Positions 44,115 to 51,913 of a stretch of 64,000 nucleotides of DNA are shown one piece after another. This stretch comes from Bradyrhizobium sp. CCBAU 051011 (GTDB lineage Bacteria; Pseudomonadota; Alphaproteobacteria; Rhizobiales; Xanthobacteraceae). The position numbers and the translations under genes were made by a program. The notes beneath the pieces were generated by a model. That model ran no database searches and was not told where the DNA came from. It worked only from the letters and a program-made list of their open reading frames with translations. Location: positions 1,716,501 through 1,780,500 of the forward strand of contig NZ_CP022222.1 of the NCBI RefSeq assembly GCF_009930815.1. Direction: 5' to 3'. Within the stretch, counting starts at the first letter, position 1, and every line of letters begins with the position of its first letter.

Positions 44115-45829
44115 TCGACGATACCGGGGCCGCTCCGGAGGACTCGTCCGCCCGCAAATGGAAGATCGCCGTCATCGACGACGATGCCGCCGTGCATGAG
44201 GGCACCCGCTTTGCGCTGAGCGACTACAGCCTCAACGGCGCGACGCTGGAAATCCTCTCCGCCTATTCCGCGGCCGAAGGCCGCACCTTGATGCGTGACA
44301 ATCCCGACGTCGCCGCCGTGCTGCTCGATGTCATCATGGAGACCGACGTCGCGGGGCTCGAGCTCGTGGAATACATCCGCAACGAGATCAAGAACGAAAC
44401 CGTGCGCATCATCCTGCGCACCGGCCAGCCGGGACAGGCGCCCGAGCGCCGCGTCATCGTCCAGTACGACATCAACGACTACAAGGCCAAGACCGAGCTG
44501 ACGGCCGACAAGCTGTTCACCTCGCTGACCGCGGCGCTGCGCAGCTACCAGCAGCTCGAACGCATGGTGCAGACGCGCCGCGGGCTTGAAATCATCATCG
44601 ATGCCGCCTCGACGCTCTACGACTTCAAATCGATGCAGCGGCTGGCCGAAGGCGTGCTGACGCAGCTCGCCTCGCTGCTCAATGTCGATTGCGCCGGCAT
44701 CCTGGTGCTGCGCGACGACGGCGTTGCGGGGAGCGAATTCTCGGTGCTGGCCGGCTCGGGCTGCTATAGCCGCTTCATCGGCACCACCAGCTCCAAGGCA
44801 CTCGACCCGGATTTGCGGCAGATGGTGGAAGCCGCCTTCCAGCGCCGCAAGAACGAATTCGCCGACCACCGCAGCGTGCTTTATTTGCGCACCGGCTCTG
44901 GCCGCGAGGTGGTGGTGCTGCTGCAGGCCGAGCGCCAATTGTCCGACACCGACCGCGCGCTGGTCGAGATTTTCTCCAGCCGGCTGTCGATCGCGTTCGA
45001 CAACGTGATCCTCTACCGGCAACTGCATGAGGCCAATACCCAGCTCGAAGACCGCGTCGCCCAGCGCACCCGCGCGCTGATGCAGGCCAACCGCAGGCTC
45101 TCGGCGCAGTGGCTGCGGCTGCAGCGCGCCAACGGCTTCAAGAACGAAATTCTCGGCACCGTCGCGCATGATCTGAAGAATCCGCTCGGCGTGATCCTCG
45201 GCCGCACCGAGATGCTGACCGAGCTGATCGGCGCCGGCTCGCCCAAGGAGAACGTCACCGCGCAGGTCGAGCACATCAGGGACGCCACCAAGCGCCTGAC
45301 CACGATGGTCGACCACCTGATTTCGGATGCGATGGCGGACGCCTTCGACATCACCATCCGCCGCGAACCGGTCGATATCGCCGCCCTCGTGTCCGAGGTC
45401 ACCGAATCTAACCTGCCTTCGGCCGTCAACAAGCAGCAGGCCATCACGGTGTCGGCGCCGCCTAACATCGTCACCATGTGCGATACCGACCGGATCCGCG
45501 AGGCGATCGACAACCTCGTCAGCAACGCCATCAAATATTCGCCGATCGGCGGCAAGATCATGGTGACCGTCACCCATGAGAGCGGCGACACGGTGATCCG
45601 GATCGCCGACCAGGGTGCCGGCCTTTCGCCGGAGGATCTCGGCCGGCTATTTGGGCGTTTTCAGCGTTTATCGGCCAAGCCGACGGCCGGGGAAAGTTCG
45701 ACCGGCCTCGGCCTGTCGATCGTCAAACGTATCATCGACATGCATGGCGGCCATGTGACCGCGGAAAGCGCCGGCCCCGGACAGGGATCGACGTTTACGG
45801 TTACACTGCCCGCGACAGAGACGACATGA
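44084..45829 (+). CDS. Receiver-DUF3369-histidine kinase hybrid
   Basis: A protein of 581 residues. A receiver domain with Asp82 in LLDVIMETD and DDDAAVH upstream is followed by a DUF3369 domain (about 165-320), a coiled coil (QLEDRVAQRTRALMQANRRL), H-box GTVAHDLKNPLG with His362 and an ATPase domain (NLVSNAIKYSP, DQGAGL, GLGLSIVKRI). It probably takes phosphate from the preceding kinase and modulates the OmpR-type regulator that follows. The overlap with the next gene is ATGA. Confidence 0.88.
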   Translation: MAEQDDVLHLIDDTGAAPEDSSARKWKIAVIDDDAAVHEGTRFALSDYSLNGATLEILSAYSAAEGRTLMRDNPDVAAVLLDVIMETDVAGLELVEYIRNEIKNETVRIILRTGQPGQAPERRVIVQYDINDYKAKTELTADKLFTSLTAALRSYQQLERMVQTRRGLEIIIDAASTLYDFKSMQRLAEGVLTQLASLLNVDCAGILVLRDDGVAGSEFSVLAGSGCYSRFIGTTSSKALDPDLRQMVEAAFQRRKNEFADHRSVLYLRTGSGREVVVLLQAERQLSDTDRALVEIFSSRLSIAFDNVILYRQLHEANTQLEDRVAQRTRALMQANRRLSAQWLRLQRANGFKNEILGTVAHDLKNPLGVILGRTEMLTELIGAGSPKENVTAQVEHIRDATKRLTTMVDHLISDAMADAFDITIRREPVDIAALVSEVTESNLPSAVNKQQAITVSAPPNIVTMCDTDRIREAIDNLVSNAIKYSPIGGKIMVTVTHESGDTVIRIADQGAGLSPEDLGRLFGRFQRLSAKPTAGESSTGLGLSIVKRIIDMHGGHVTAESAGPGQGSTFTVTLPATETT

Positions 45830-46566
45830 CCCAGAGCCCGCACATCTTCATCGTCGACGACGAGGCACCGGCCCGCGAGATGGTCGGCGATTACCTCAAG
45901 ATGCACGGATTTGGCGTCACGCTGTGCGACGGCGGCAAGAGCCTGCGCAAGGAGATCGAGTCCAACACACCCGATCTCGTGGTGCTCGACCTCAACATGC
46001 CCGAGGAAGACGGGCTCTCGATCATCCGCGACCTCAAGAGCCGCATCAACGTCCCCGTCATCATGCTGACGGCGACCGCAAGCCCGATCGACCGCGTCGT
46101 CGGCCTCGAACTCGGCGCCGACGACTACATTGCAAAGCCCTGCGAGCTGCGCGAACTGATGGCGCGCATCCGCTCGGTGCTTCGCCGCAGCACGCCGGCG
46201 AAGACGGCTGCCGCGCCCGAGGCTGCTCCGGCAAAGGCGGAGAAAGAGCAATTGGTGCGGTTCGGCACCAAATGGCTCGACCTCGAAGCGCAGGCGCTGC
46301 GCGACGACGAAGGCAACGAGCATCCGCTGACGGCGTCCGAATTCGGCCTGTTGAAAGTGTTCGCGGCGAACCCGAAGCGCGTGCTGTCGCGCGAGCGGCT
46401 TTTGGAATTGGCCAATGCGCGCGACGCCGAAGCATTCGACCGCGCTGTCGACCTGCGCATCATGCGCATCCGCCGCAAGATCGAGATCGATCCGACCAAG
46501 CCCGCCGTGATCCGCACGATTCGTGGTGGCGGCTATCTGTTCTCGCCGACGGGAGAGAAGGGTTAG
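45826..46566 (+). CDS. OmpR-family response regulator
   Basis: A protein of 246 residues. Receiver: DDE near residue 11, phosphorylatable Asp55 (VLDLNMPE), and Lys in YIAKPCE. A linker of about 25 residues rich in Ala/Pro/Lys leads to the winged-helix DNA-binding domain (LTASEFGLLKVFAANPKRVLSRERLL, then RKIEIDPTKPAVIRTIRGGGY). It is the output of the phosphorelay started by the two kinases encoded upstream. Its target genes are unknown. Confidence 0.9.
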   Translation: MTQSPHIFIVDDEAPAREMVGDYLKMHGFGVTLCDGGKSLRKEIESNTPDLVVLDLNMPEEDGLSIIRDLKSRINVPVIMLTATASPIDRVVGLELGADDYIAKPCELRELMARIRSVLRRSTPAKTAAAPEAAPAKAEKEQLVRFGTKWLDLEAQALRDDEGNEHPLTASEFGLLKVFAANPKRVLSRERLLELANARDAEAFDRAVDLRIMRIRRKIEIDPTKPAVIRTIRGGGYLFSPTGEKG

Positions 46567-46577
46567 CGCTCTGCGCT

Positions 46578-46639
46578 CCCTCGCCCCGCTCTTGCGGGGT
46601 CGAGACAAGCGAAGCTTGCTCTTAGAGGGTTGGGGTGAG
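46578..46639. repeat. Left part of a CCCTCTCCCCG repeat interrupted by IS110
   Basis: It reads CCCTCGCCCCGCTCTTGCGG, then GGGTCGAGACAAGCGAAGCT and CTTAGAGGGTTGGGGTGAG, as in the intact copy at 58329, then diverges at about 46640 where the insertion sequence begins. Confidence 0.8.
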
Positions 46640-46654
46640 CGACTATCTGGTTTG

Positions 46655-47596
46655 TCAAGTTGCATTGGCATACGCGGTTCGCGCGTCGCGAGCTTTTGCG
46701 TTGAGCCTGACGAGGAGCTTGCGGGCAAGGGCAATGCGAACGACCATTTTCTCCTTGCCGGCCTTGAGCAGCCTGTCGCGGAACTCGGCAAGGCTTTTGT
46801 CGTAGCGGGCGGCGATGGCCGCGACGAGGAAGAGGATCGAGCGGACGCCGGCGCGACCACCGCGGGTGGGTCGCTTGCCCTTTCGCTTACCGCTGTCATT
46901 GGCGATCGGGGCAAGGCCGGCAAGCTTGGCAATGGCTTTGTTGGAGAGCGTGCCAATTTCCGGTAGTTCGGCATGAAGGCGCGCAACGGTCCGCCCGGCG
47001 ACGCCCTTCATCTCGCGCCAGGTCTCGGCGAGCTTTGCCCACAGCGGATCGTCATCGATCATGGAGGCGATTTCCCCCTCGAGCGAGCGGGATTGGCGCT
47101 TGAGCAGGGCGATCACTTCGTCGAGGCTGGCCAGCATCTCGGGGTTATCGAGCAGGCTTGCGCGACGCTGCTTCTGCACGGTGAGATCGTCGGTGACCTG
47201 CCGGAGCCTTGCCACAAGCGCCTTCAGGCGCTGCTGGGCTTGGCTTGGCAAGGGGGTCGGAGCCAGGTTCTTGGCATGGGCGAAGCGGGCAATGACGGAG
47301 GAATCGATCCGGTCGGTCTTTTCCAGAATGCCCATCGCCTCGGCGTAGCGGCGGACGTTGCGTGGATTGGTCAGCGCGCAGCTGATGCCTTTTTCCCACA
47401 GCTCGACGAATGCCCGTCGCTCGTACCCGCCACTGGCCTCCATCACCACCAGCGTGACGGCATGTTCACGGCAGAACGCGGCCAGTTCCGCAATGCCTGC
47501 CGTATCGTTATTGAAGCTCGCAAGCCGATGCCCGGGCTCGATGCAGACATCGAGCTTGGCTTTCGAAACGTCCACTCCACAAATTGTGTTCTTCAC
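46655..47596 (-). CDS. IS110 family transposase (DEDD recombinase)
   Basis: A protein of 313 residues. The N-terminal RuvC-like domain has Asp9 in CGVDVSKAKLDV, VVMEASGGYER, and KTDRIDSSVIARFA; the C-terminal Transposase_20 domain has MKGVAGRTVARLHAEL and LAGLAPIANDSGKRKGKRPT with the conserved serine, followed by GGRAGVRSILFLVA. The frame is intact, so the element may still be active. Such enzymes use a bridge RNA to choose donor and target sites. Confidence 0.93.
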   Translation of the reverse strand: MKNTICGVDVSKAKLDVCIEPGHRLASFNNDTAGIAELAAFCREHAVTLVVMEASGGYERRAFVELWEKGISCALTNPRNVRRYAEAMGILEKTDRIDSSVIARFAHAKNLAPTPLPSQAQQRLKALVARLRQVTDDLTVQKQRRASLLDNPEMLASLDEVIALLKRQSRSLEGEIASMIDDDPLWAKLAETWREMKGVAGRTVARLHAELPEIGTLSNKAIAKLAGLAPIANDSGKRKGKRPTRGGRAGVRSILFLVAAIAARYDKSLAEFRDRLLKAGKEKMVVRIALARKLLVRLNAKARDARTAYANAT

Positions 47597-47716
47597 GGTA
47601 ACCTGCCTTGTCCATGCGATCGGAGCTCAAGCGACTGTTCGGTCGTGCGTGACATGGCGAAGATCCCAAAGCTCACCCACGGTTGTAGCCGGAGGGGGAA
47701 CGGGCGACATCGCCAC

Positions 47717-47748
47717 GCGTCTTGGCCGGTGGCCACCGGCCAAGACGC
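47717..47748. repeat. Perfect 32-bp palindrome in the IS110 noncoding end (candidate bridge RNA stem)
   Basis: GCGTCTTGGCCGGTGG is followed at once by its reverse complement, 16-bp arms with no loop, about 120 bp upstream of the transposase start. The noncoding segment 47597-47827 is the expected site of the bridge RNA; a long stem of this kind fits, but the exact RNA boundaries and guide loops are not resolved. Confidence 0.55.
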
Positions 47749-47827
47749 TAAGTCGCTTCCATCGCACAAATCTTGGCCGTGCAGATACAAGGGGCTTCTC
47801 TCCGGGAGTGCTGCGGCCCGTTGATGG

Positions 47828-47911
47828 ACCTGTACCCCCTCACCCGGATTGCACCGGACGATGCTTCGCATCGCCGAGGCAATCCGACCTCTCCCCGCAA
47901 GCGGGGCGAGG
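47828..47911. repeat. Right part of the repeat interrupted by IS110
   Basis: It reads ACCTGTACCCCCTCACCCGG, followed by GCACCGGACGATGCTTCGCA and CTCTCCCCGCAAGCGGGGCG, and matches the right end of the copy at 58329-58547. Together with 46578-46639 it makes one palindromic element. Confidence 0.8.
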
Positions 47912-48000
47912 TAGAAGCCCACCGATTGCCGTGGAACAAATCCGCATCTGAAATCCTCCAATTTTCCGCACATTGAAGATATTGGCGTTTTTGGCCCGAA

Positions 48001-48082
48001 TGTTTCGTGGCTGGCCCCGCGACGAAACAATTCTCTCCGGCACGAAACCATTTTCCCCTTGTGGAGCAGACATCCCGAAACC
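48001..48082 (+). promoter_or_regulatory. Repeated CGAAAC boxes upstream of an ECF sigma gene
   Basis: ACGAAACAATT (48022) and ACGAAACCATT (48042) are direct repeats exactly 20 bp apart. An inverted copy TGTTTCGT is at 48001-48008 and CCGAAACC at 48075-48082. A further ACGAAACAA occurs at 48834, before the small secreted gene at 48929. Spacing and repetition suggest a binding site for an activator or the sigma factor itself. The rest of 47912-48142 holds no gene. Confidence 0.5.
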
Positions 48083-48142
48083 GAGCCTCATTAACAATCC
48101 TCCCAACGAACGCCGCAGGGCGTGGGGAATTGGGAGCCTGTC

Positions 48143-48754
48143 ATGTCGAACGTCATCGCCATCAACGCCGCAGCCAAGAAGTCGATTGCCGCCGCCCGCG
48201 CGACATCCGACGAGATGCTGTTGCAGAGTATTGCCAAGGGCGACCGCACGTCGATGCATGTGCTTTACTCCCGTCATAACGTCCGGGTTTACCGCTTCGT
48301 GCTGCGCATGGTGCGCGACACCACCATGGCGGAAGACCTGGTCAGCCAGGTGTTTCTCGACGTGTGGCGGACCGCCGCCCAGTTCGAGGGTCGCTCGCAG
48401 GTTTCGACCTGGCTGCTGTCCATCGCCCGCTTCAAGGCGCTGACCGCACTGCGCCAGCGCAAGCATGAGGACATCGAGCAGGAAGACGTGCTCGAGATCG
48501 CCGATGAGGCCGATACGCCGGAAGCCTCGCTCGACCGCAGCAACACCAGCGCGATCCTGCGCGCCTGCGTCGCCAAGCTGTCGCCTGCGCATCGCGAGAT
48601 CATCAACCTGGTCTATTACCACGAGAAGTCGGTGGAAGAGGCCGGCGCGATCATCGGCATTCCCCAGAGCACGGTGAAGACCCGGATGTTCTATGCCCGC
48701 AAACAATTGGCCGAGTTGCTTAAGGGCGCCGGCGTCGACAGCCTCGCGGCATAA
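48143..48754 (+). CDS. ECF-type RNA polymerase sigma factor
   Basis: A protein of 203 residues. Region 2: VLYSRHNVRVYRFVLRMVRDTTMAEDLVSQVFLDVW, ending STWLLSIARFKALTALR. Region 4: LSPAHREIINLVYYHEKSVEEAGAIIGIPQSTVKTRMFYARKQLAELL. GGGAG precedes the ATG. No anti-sigma factor is encoded next to it, so regulation may be by expression, consistent with the repeated CGAAAC boxes upstream. Confidence 0.88.
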   Translation: MSNVIAINAAAKKSIAAARATSDEMLLQSIAKGDRTSMHVLYSRHNVRVYRFVLRMVRDTTMAEDLVSQVFLDVWRTAAQFEGRSQVSTWLLSIARFKALTALRQRKHEDIEQEDVLEIADEADTPEASLDRSNTSAILRACVAKLSPAHREIINLVYYHEKSVEEAGAIIGIPQSTVKTRMFYARKQLAELLKGAGVDSLAA

Positions 48755-48928
48755 AACACCGCCATTTCAATTAGTTAGATCAGCATCGGGAACGAGAAAA
48801 CGAGTTGGTTTCGACGGACAAAGATTACCTCCGACGAAACAAATGAAACAAAACACGACATCACCCGGAAAAACTCACCCCCTATACCGGTCATCAATGC
48901 AACGCCAACGCCGAACAGGAGAGCGAAC

Positions 48929-49129
48929 ATGCTGAAGCCGTCCTTCCGCTTTTTCATCGTCCCGCTCGGCGCCGTCGCAACCCTGGCCACGCTTTCGGCT
49001 CAGAACGTTACGCCCCGCGTCCAGCGCGACAGCGGTTCGACGTTCGTGCGCGAACAGGTGGTGGATTGCGGCACCAAGAGTCCCAAGGAGGTCTGCGTGA
49101 TCTCCTACGACAGCGAGACCCCCCGCTGA
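48929..49129 (+). CDS. Small exported protein of unknown function
   Basis: A protein of 66 residues. A signal-like N-terminus (MLKPSFRFFIVPLGAVATLATLSAQ) leads to a short mature part with two cysteines (VVDCGTKSPKEVCVISYD) that could form a disulphide. CAGGAGAG precedes the ATG. It follows the ECF sigma gene and has a CGAAAC box about 90 bp upstream, so it may be a target of that sigma factor. No domain recognised. Confidence 0.6.
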   Translation: MLKPSFRFFIVPLGAVATLATLSAQNVTPRVQRDSGSTFVREQVVDCGTKSPKEVCVISYDSETPR

Positions 49130-49187
49130 ATTTCTCACGTCCCAAGTTCTAGCCTTCCAAGCTCTAAACCTCCCAAGTAACCTCCAA

Positions 49188-49219
49188 CGACCCGGTCGGG
49201 ATGCCCCCCAGCCGGGTCG
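49188..49219 (+). terminator. Hairpin after the small exported protein
   Basis: CGACCCGG and CCGGGTCG form eight perfect pairs around a 16-base loop, followed by CTCTGTATTTGG. It is 58 bases beyond the stop at 49129 and is a plausible terminator. Nothing else recognisable is in 49130-49373. Confidence 0.45.
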
Positions 49220-49373
49220 CTCTGTATTTGGTGACCCCGACCTCGTGAGTGTGACACGAAAAAGACGCACGTCTGACCGCAAAAGTCGATCGTGAATGGC
49301 CGGCACAATCTATTTGATCCGCACGTTTTGCCGCTTGACGTGACCACGCCGGTCGTGGTGCTTGCCGCCGGCG

Positions 49374-50339
49374 ATGGATGCGGCAAACGAGAATGAGGTC
49401 AGGCTACGCAAGGGCACGTCGCTCAATGAGCGGCTGGTTCTCGCAGGCATTGCCGTGGTTTTGTGCTTGATCGCCTTGCCCGGCCTTGCTCACCTCGCAA
49501 ACGACCATTGGCTTGGCATCGCCGCTCTGTTTGCATTGCTGTTCGGAAGCCTCCTGCTGGGCGCGGCCCTGCTTGATCGCAACGTCGTCTGGATCATTAC
49601 ACCAGGCGCAATCCTGATCGGCGAACAGCGTCCATTCGGGAAGTTGCACCGAAGATTGATCAGGGATGACGAAATATCGGGGATGCGCCTCCGAAAGAGC
49701 ATCGGCAAATCAGTGGAGTTCAGCCTCGTATTCGAGACCGAAGCGGGAGATACGCTCGCCTCACCTCCGCTGCCTGATATCACCCAGGTGCAAAAAACCA
49801 CTTTGCAGATTGCCTGGCTGCTTCAGTTGCCTGCTCCCGAACTAGCCGAGAACCCGTTCGACGCCGCCAATCCCAGGATACGACTAGGTAAGCCGATCAG
49901 TTCCAAACGCGTCCGGGCATACAGGGCTCTTCTCGTGCTGCTCGCCTGCTCGCTGAGCCTTCCATTCATCTATGCGCTCTGGAGCGGCAAACTGTCCGCC
50001 CTTGGAATCGCCGTCTGGTCTCTCGGCGCGATCATGGCCTTCGTGCTGATCAGATATCTCTATCGGACCAGTGCATTCTGGATTGTCCACAACGGCGCCA
50101 TCAGGTTTGAACGGCTGTCCTTAAGGGGTACGACAGAGGCGGACACGGTCGGCGGTGACGATGTCGAGCGCATCGATGTCGAAAGCGGCGGCCGAAGGGG
50201 CAGCCACTACGTCATCGCGATCCGGCTCCGCACCGGGAGAAAGATCCGCAGTCCAGTGCTGGTCGGCAAGGACCAGACCCGTGCGGTGCAGGCCGAGATC
50301 GTCCGAAGACTGGGACTGAATTCATCGGATGGACGATAG
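49374..50339 (+). CDS. Membrane protein of unknown function
   Basis: A protein of 321 residues from MDAANENEV. Two pairs of hydrophobic segments (about 25-42, 48-66 and 185-203, 210-230) are each followed by a soluble stretch of 60-100 residues with PH-like strand patterns (WIITPGAILIGEQRPFGK; FWIVHNGAIRFERLSL), suggesting an internal duplication. No family was recognised. It precedes the oxidase operon but is separated by a long gap. Confidence 0.65.
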   Translation: MDAANENEVRLRKGTSLNERLVLAGIAVVLCLIALPGLAHLANDHWLGIAALFALLFGSLLLGAALLDRNVVWIITPGAILIGEQRPFGKLHRRLIRDDEISGMRLRKSIGKSVEFSLVFETEAGDTLASPPLPDITQVQKTTLQIAWLLQLPAPELAENPFDAANPRIRLGKPISSKRVRAYRALLVLLACSLSLPFIYALWSGKLSALGIAVWSLGAIMAFVLIRYLYRTSAFWIVHNGAIRFERLSLRGTTEADTVGGDDVERIDVESGGRRGSHYVIAIRLRTGRKIRSPVLVGKDQTRAVQAEIVRRLGLNSSDGR

Positions 50340-50435
50340 GCTTGCAGACCTGTTCTACGCGGCACGCAGGCATACACGCCGGTATAGTATGATCGTCGCA
50401 TCGGGCGTGGTAAGGTAGACGCGTGGTCGGACGCA

Positions 50436-50468
50436 ATTTTCGAAAACTGTAGTTCCGTTTTTGAAAAT
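50436..50468 (+). promoter_or_regulatory. AT-rich inverted repeat upstream of the bd-type oxidase operon
   Basis: ATTTTCGAAAAC and GTTTTTGAAAAT (12-base arms, one mismatch, nine bases apart) end 35 bp before the cioA start. It stands out in GC-rich DNA and is a candidate operator or promoter for the oxidase genes. Confidence 0.5.
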
Positions 50469-50503
50469 GTCGCGGCCCGACGAAACTGCGACAGGTGGTG
50501 CCG

Positions 50504-51913
50504 ATGTTCGAAGGCTGGGATGCGGTCGTGTTGGCCCGGGCGCAGTTTGCTTTCACGATGTCGTTCCACATCATATTCCCGGCCTTCTCGATCGGGCTTG
50601 CCAGTTATCTCGCTGTGCTCGAAGCGCTGTGGCTTTGGACCGGGCGCGAAGTCTTCATCAACCTGTTCAATTACTGGCTGAAGATCTTTGCGGTCGCCTT
50701 CGGCATGGGCGTGGTGTCGGGCATCGTGATGTCCTACCAGTTCGGCACCAACTGGTCGGCATTTTCCGACAAGGTCGGACCGGTGATCGGGCCGCTGATG
50801 GCCTATGAGGTTTTGACGGCATTCTTCCTCGAAGCCGGCTTCCTCGGCGTGATGCTGTTCGGGTTGAAACGCGTCGGTCCCAAACTGCATTTTATGGCGA
50901 CGCTGATGGTCGCGATCGGCACGCTGATTTCGGCGTTCTGGATTCTATCCGCCAATTCCTGGATGCAGACGCCGACCGGACATGCCGTCAATGAGGCAGG
51001 ACAGTTCGTTGCCGCCGACTGGCTGAAGGTGATCTTCAACCCGTCATTCCCCTACCGTCTCGTGCACATGGTGCTGGCGGCGTATCTGACCACGGCGCTG
51101 GTGGTCGGCGCGGTCGGCGCCTGGCACCTGTTGCGCGACCGCCACCTCGCCGGCCCGCGCGTGATGTTTTCGATGGCGATGTGGATGGCCACGTTGGTTG
51201 CGCCGATCCAGATCCTCGCCGGCGACCAGCACGGCCTCAACACGCTGGAGCATCAGCCGGTGAAGATCATGGCGATGGAAGGCCATTTCCACAGCCACAA
51301 GGACGGCGCGCCCTTGATCCTGTTCGGCCTGCCCAACCAGACGGCCGGCAGGGTCGACTATGCAATCGAAGTACCGAAGCTGGGCTCGCTGATCCTCAAG
51401 CACTCGCCTGACGCGCCGATGGCCGGCCTCGACACCGTGCCGCGCGAAAACTGGCCGCCGGTGGCGATCACGTTCTGGTCGTTCCGGATCATGGTCGGCA
51501 TGGGATTGCTCATGCTGGCACTCGGCCTGTTCAGCTTGTTGATGCGCGTGCAAGGCAAGCTCTACGATTCCCGGCTACTGCACATGTTTGCGGTCGCGAT
51601 GGCTCCCGCGGGCTTCATCGCCGTGCTCGCGGGCTGGATCACCACCGAAGTCGGACGCCAGCCGTTCACGGTTTACGGACTGTTGCGGACGGTTGACTCC
51701 GCCTCGCCGCTGGCGGCGCCCGCGGTCGCCTCCTCGCTGATCGCCTTCATCATCGTCTATTTCGTCGTGTTCACAGCCGGCATGATCTACCTGTTCCGCC
51801 TGATGGCGGCCCCGCCGCATCCGGGCGAACAGGGGCCGTCGTCCGAGGCCCCGACCCGCACCGCCGGCATCACGCCCGCCGCGGGCGCCGTTGCCGAGGG
51901 AGCCGCCCAATGA
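50504..51913 (+). CDS. cioA: Cyanide-insensitive quinol oxidase subunit I (bd-type)
   Basis: A protein of 469 residues with nine or so membrane segments. ARAQFAFTMSFHIIFPAFSIGLA, QFGTNWSAFSDKVGPVIGPLMAYEVLTAFFLEAGFLGVMLFG and GDQHGLNTLEHQPVKIMAMEGHF carry the haem ligands. A short Q-loop places it in the CIO subclass, not E. coli CydA. It oxidises ubiquinol and reduces oxygen to water without pumping protons. The ATG at 50504 has AGGTGG upstream; GTG codons at 50495 and 50498 are possible. Confidence 0.92.
   Translation: MFEGWDAVVLARAQFAFTMSFHIIFPAFSIGLASYLAVLEALWLWTGREVFINLFNYWLKIFAVAFGMGVVSGIVMSYQFGTNWSAFSDKVGPVIGPLMAYEVLTAFFLEAGFLGVMLFGLKRVGPKLHFMATLMVAIGTLISAFWILSANSWMQTPTGHAVNEAGQFVAADWLKVIFNPSFPYRLVHMVLAAYLTTALVVGAVGAWHLLRDRHLAGPRVMFSMAMWMATLVAPIQILAGDQHGLNTLEHQPVKIMAMEGHFHSHKDGAPLILFGLPNQTAGRVDYAIEVPKLGSLILKHSPDAPMAGLDTVPRENWPPVAITFWSFRIMVGMGLLMLALGLFSLLMRVQGKLYDSRLLHMFAVAMAPAGFIAVLAGWITTEVGRQPFTVYGLLRTVDSASPLAAPAVASSLIAFIIVYFVVFTAGMIYLFRLMAAPPHPGEQGPSSEAPTRTAGITPAAGAVAEGAAQ

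Larger units (their letters stand above)
46640..47827 (-). mobile_element. IS110-family insertion sequence (edges approximate)
   Basis: A single transposase gene lies close (about 15 bases) to one end and has about 230 bases of noncoding DNA upstream at the other end. Long noncoding upstream DNA is the arrangement of the IS110 group, in which a bridge RNA is encoded there. There are no clear terminal inverted repeats and no obvious target duplication, also normal for the family. The flanks are two parts of a palindromic repeat. The right edge could lie anywhere in about 47750-47835. Confidence 0.8.

Noticed and set aside
43952..45577. 541-residue open frame antisense to the DUF3369 kinase
   Set aside because: Shadow with no domain; the kinase on the plus strand is complete.
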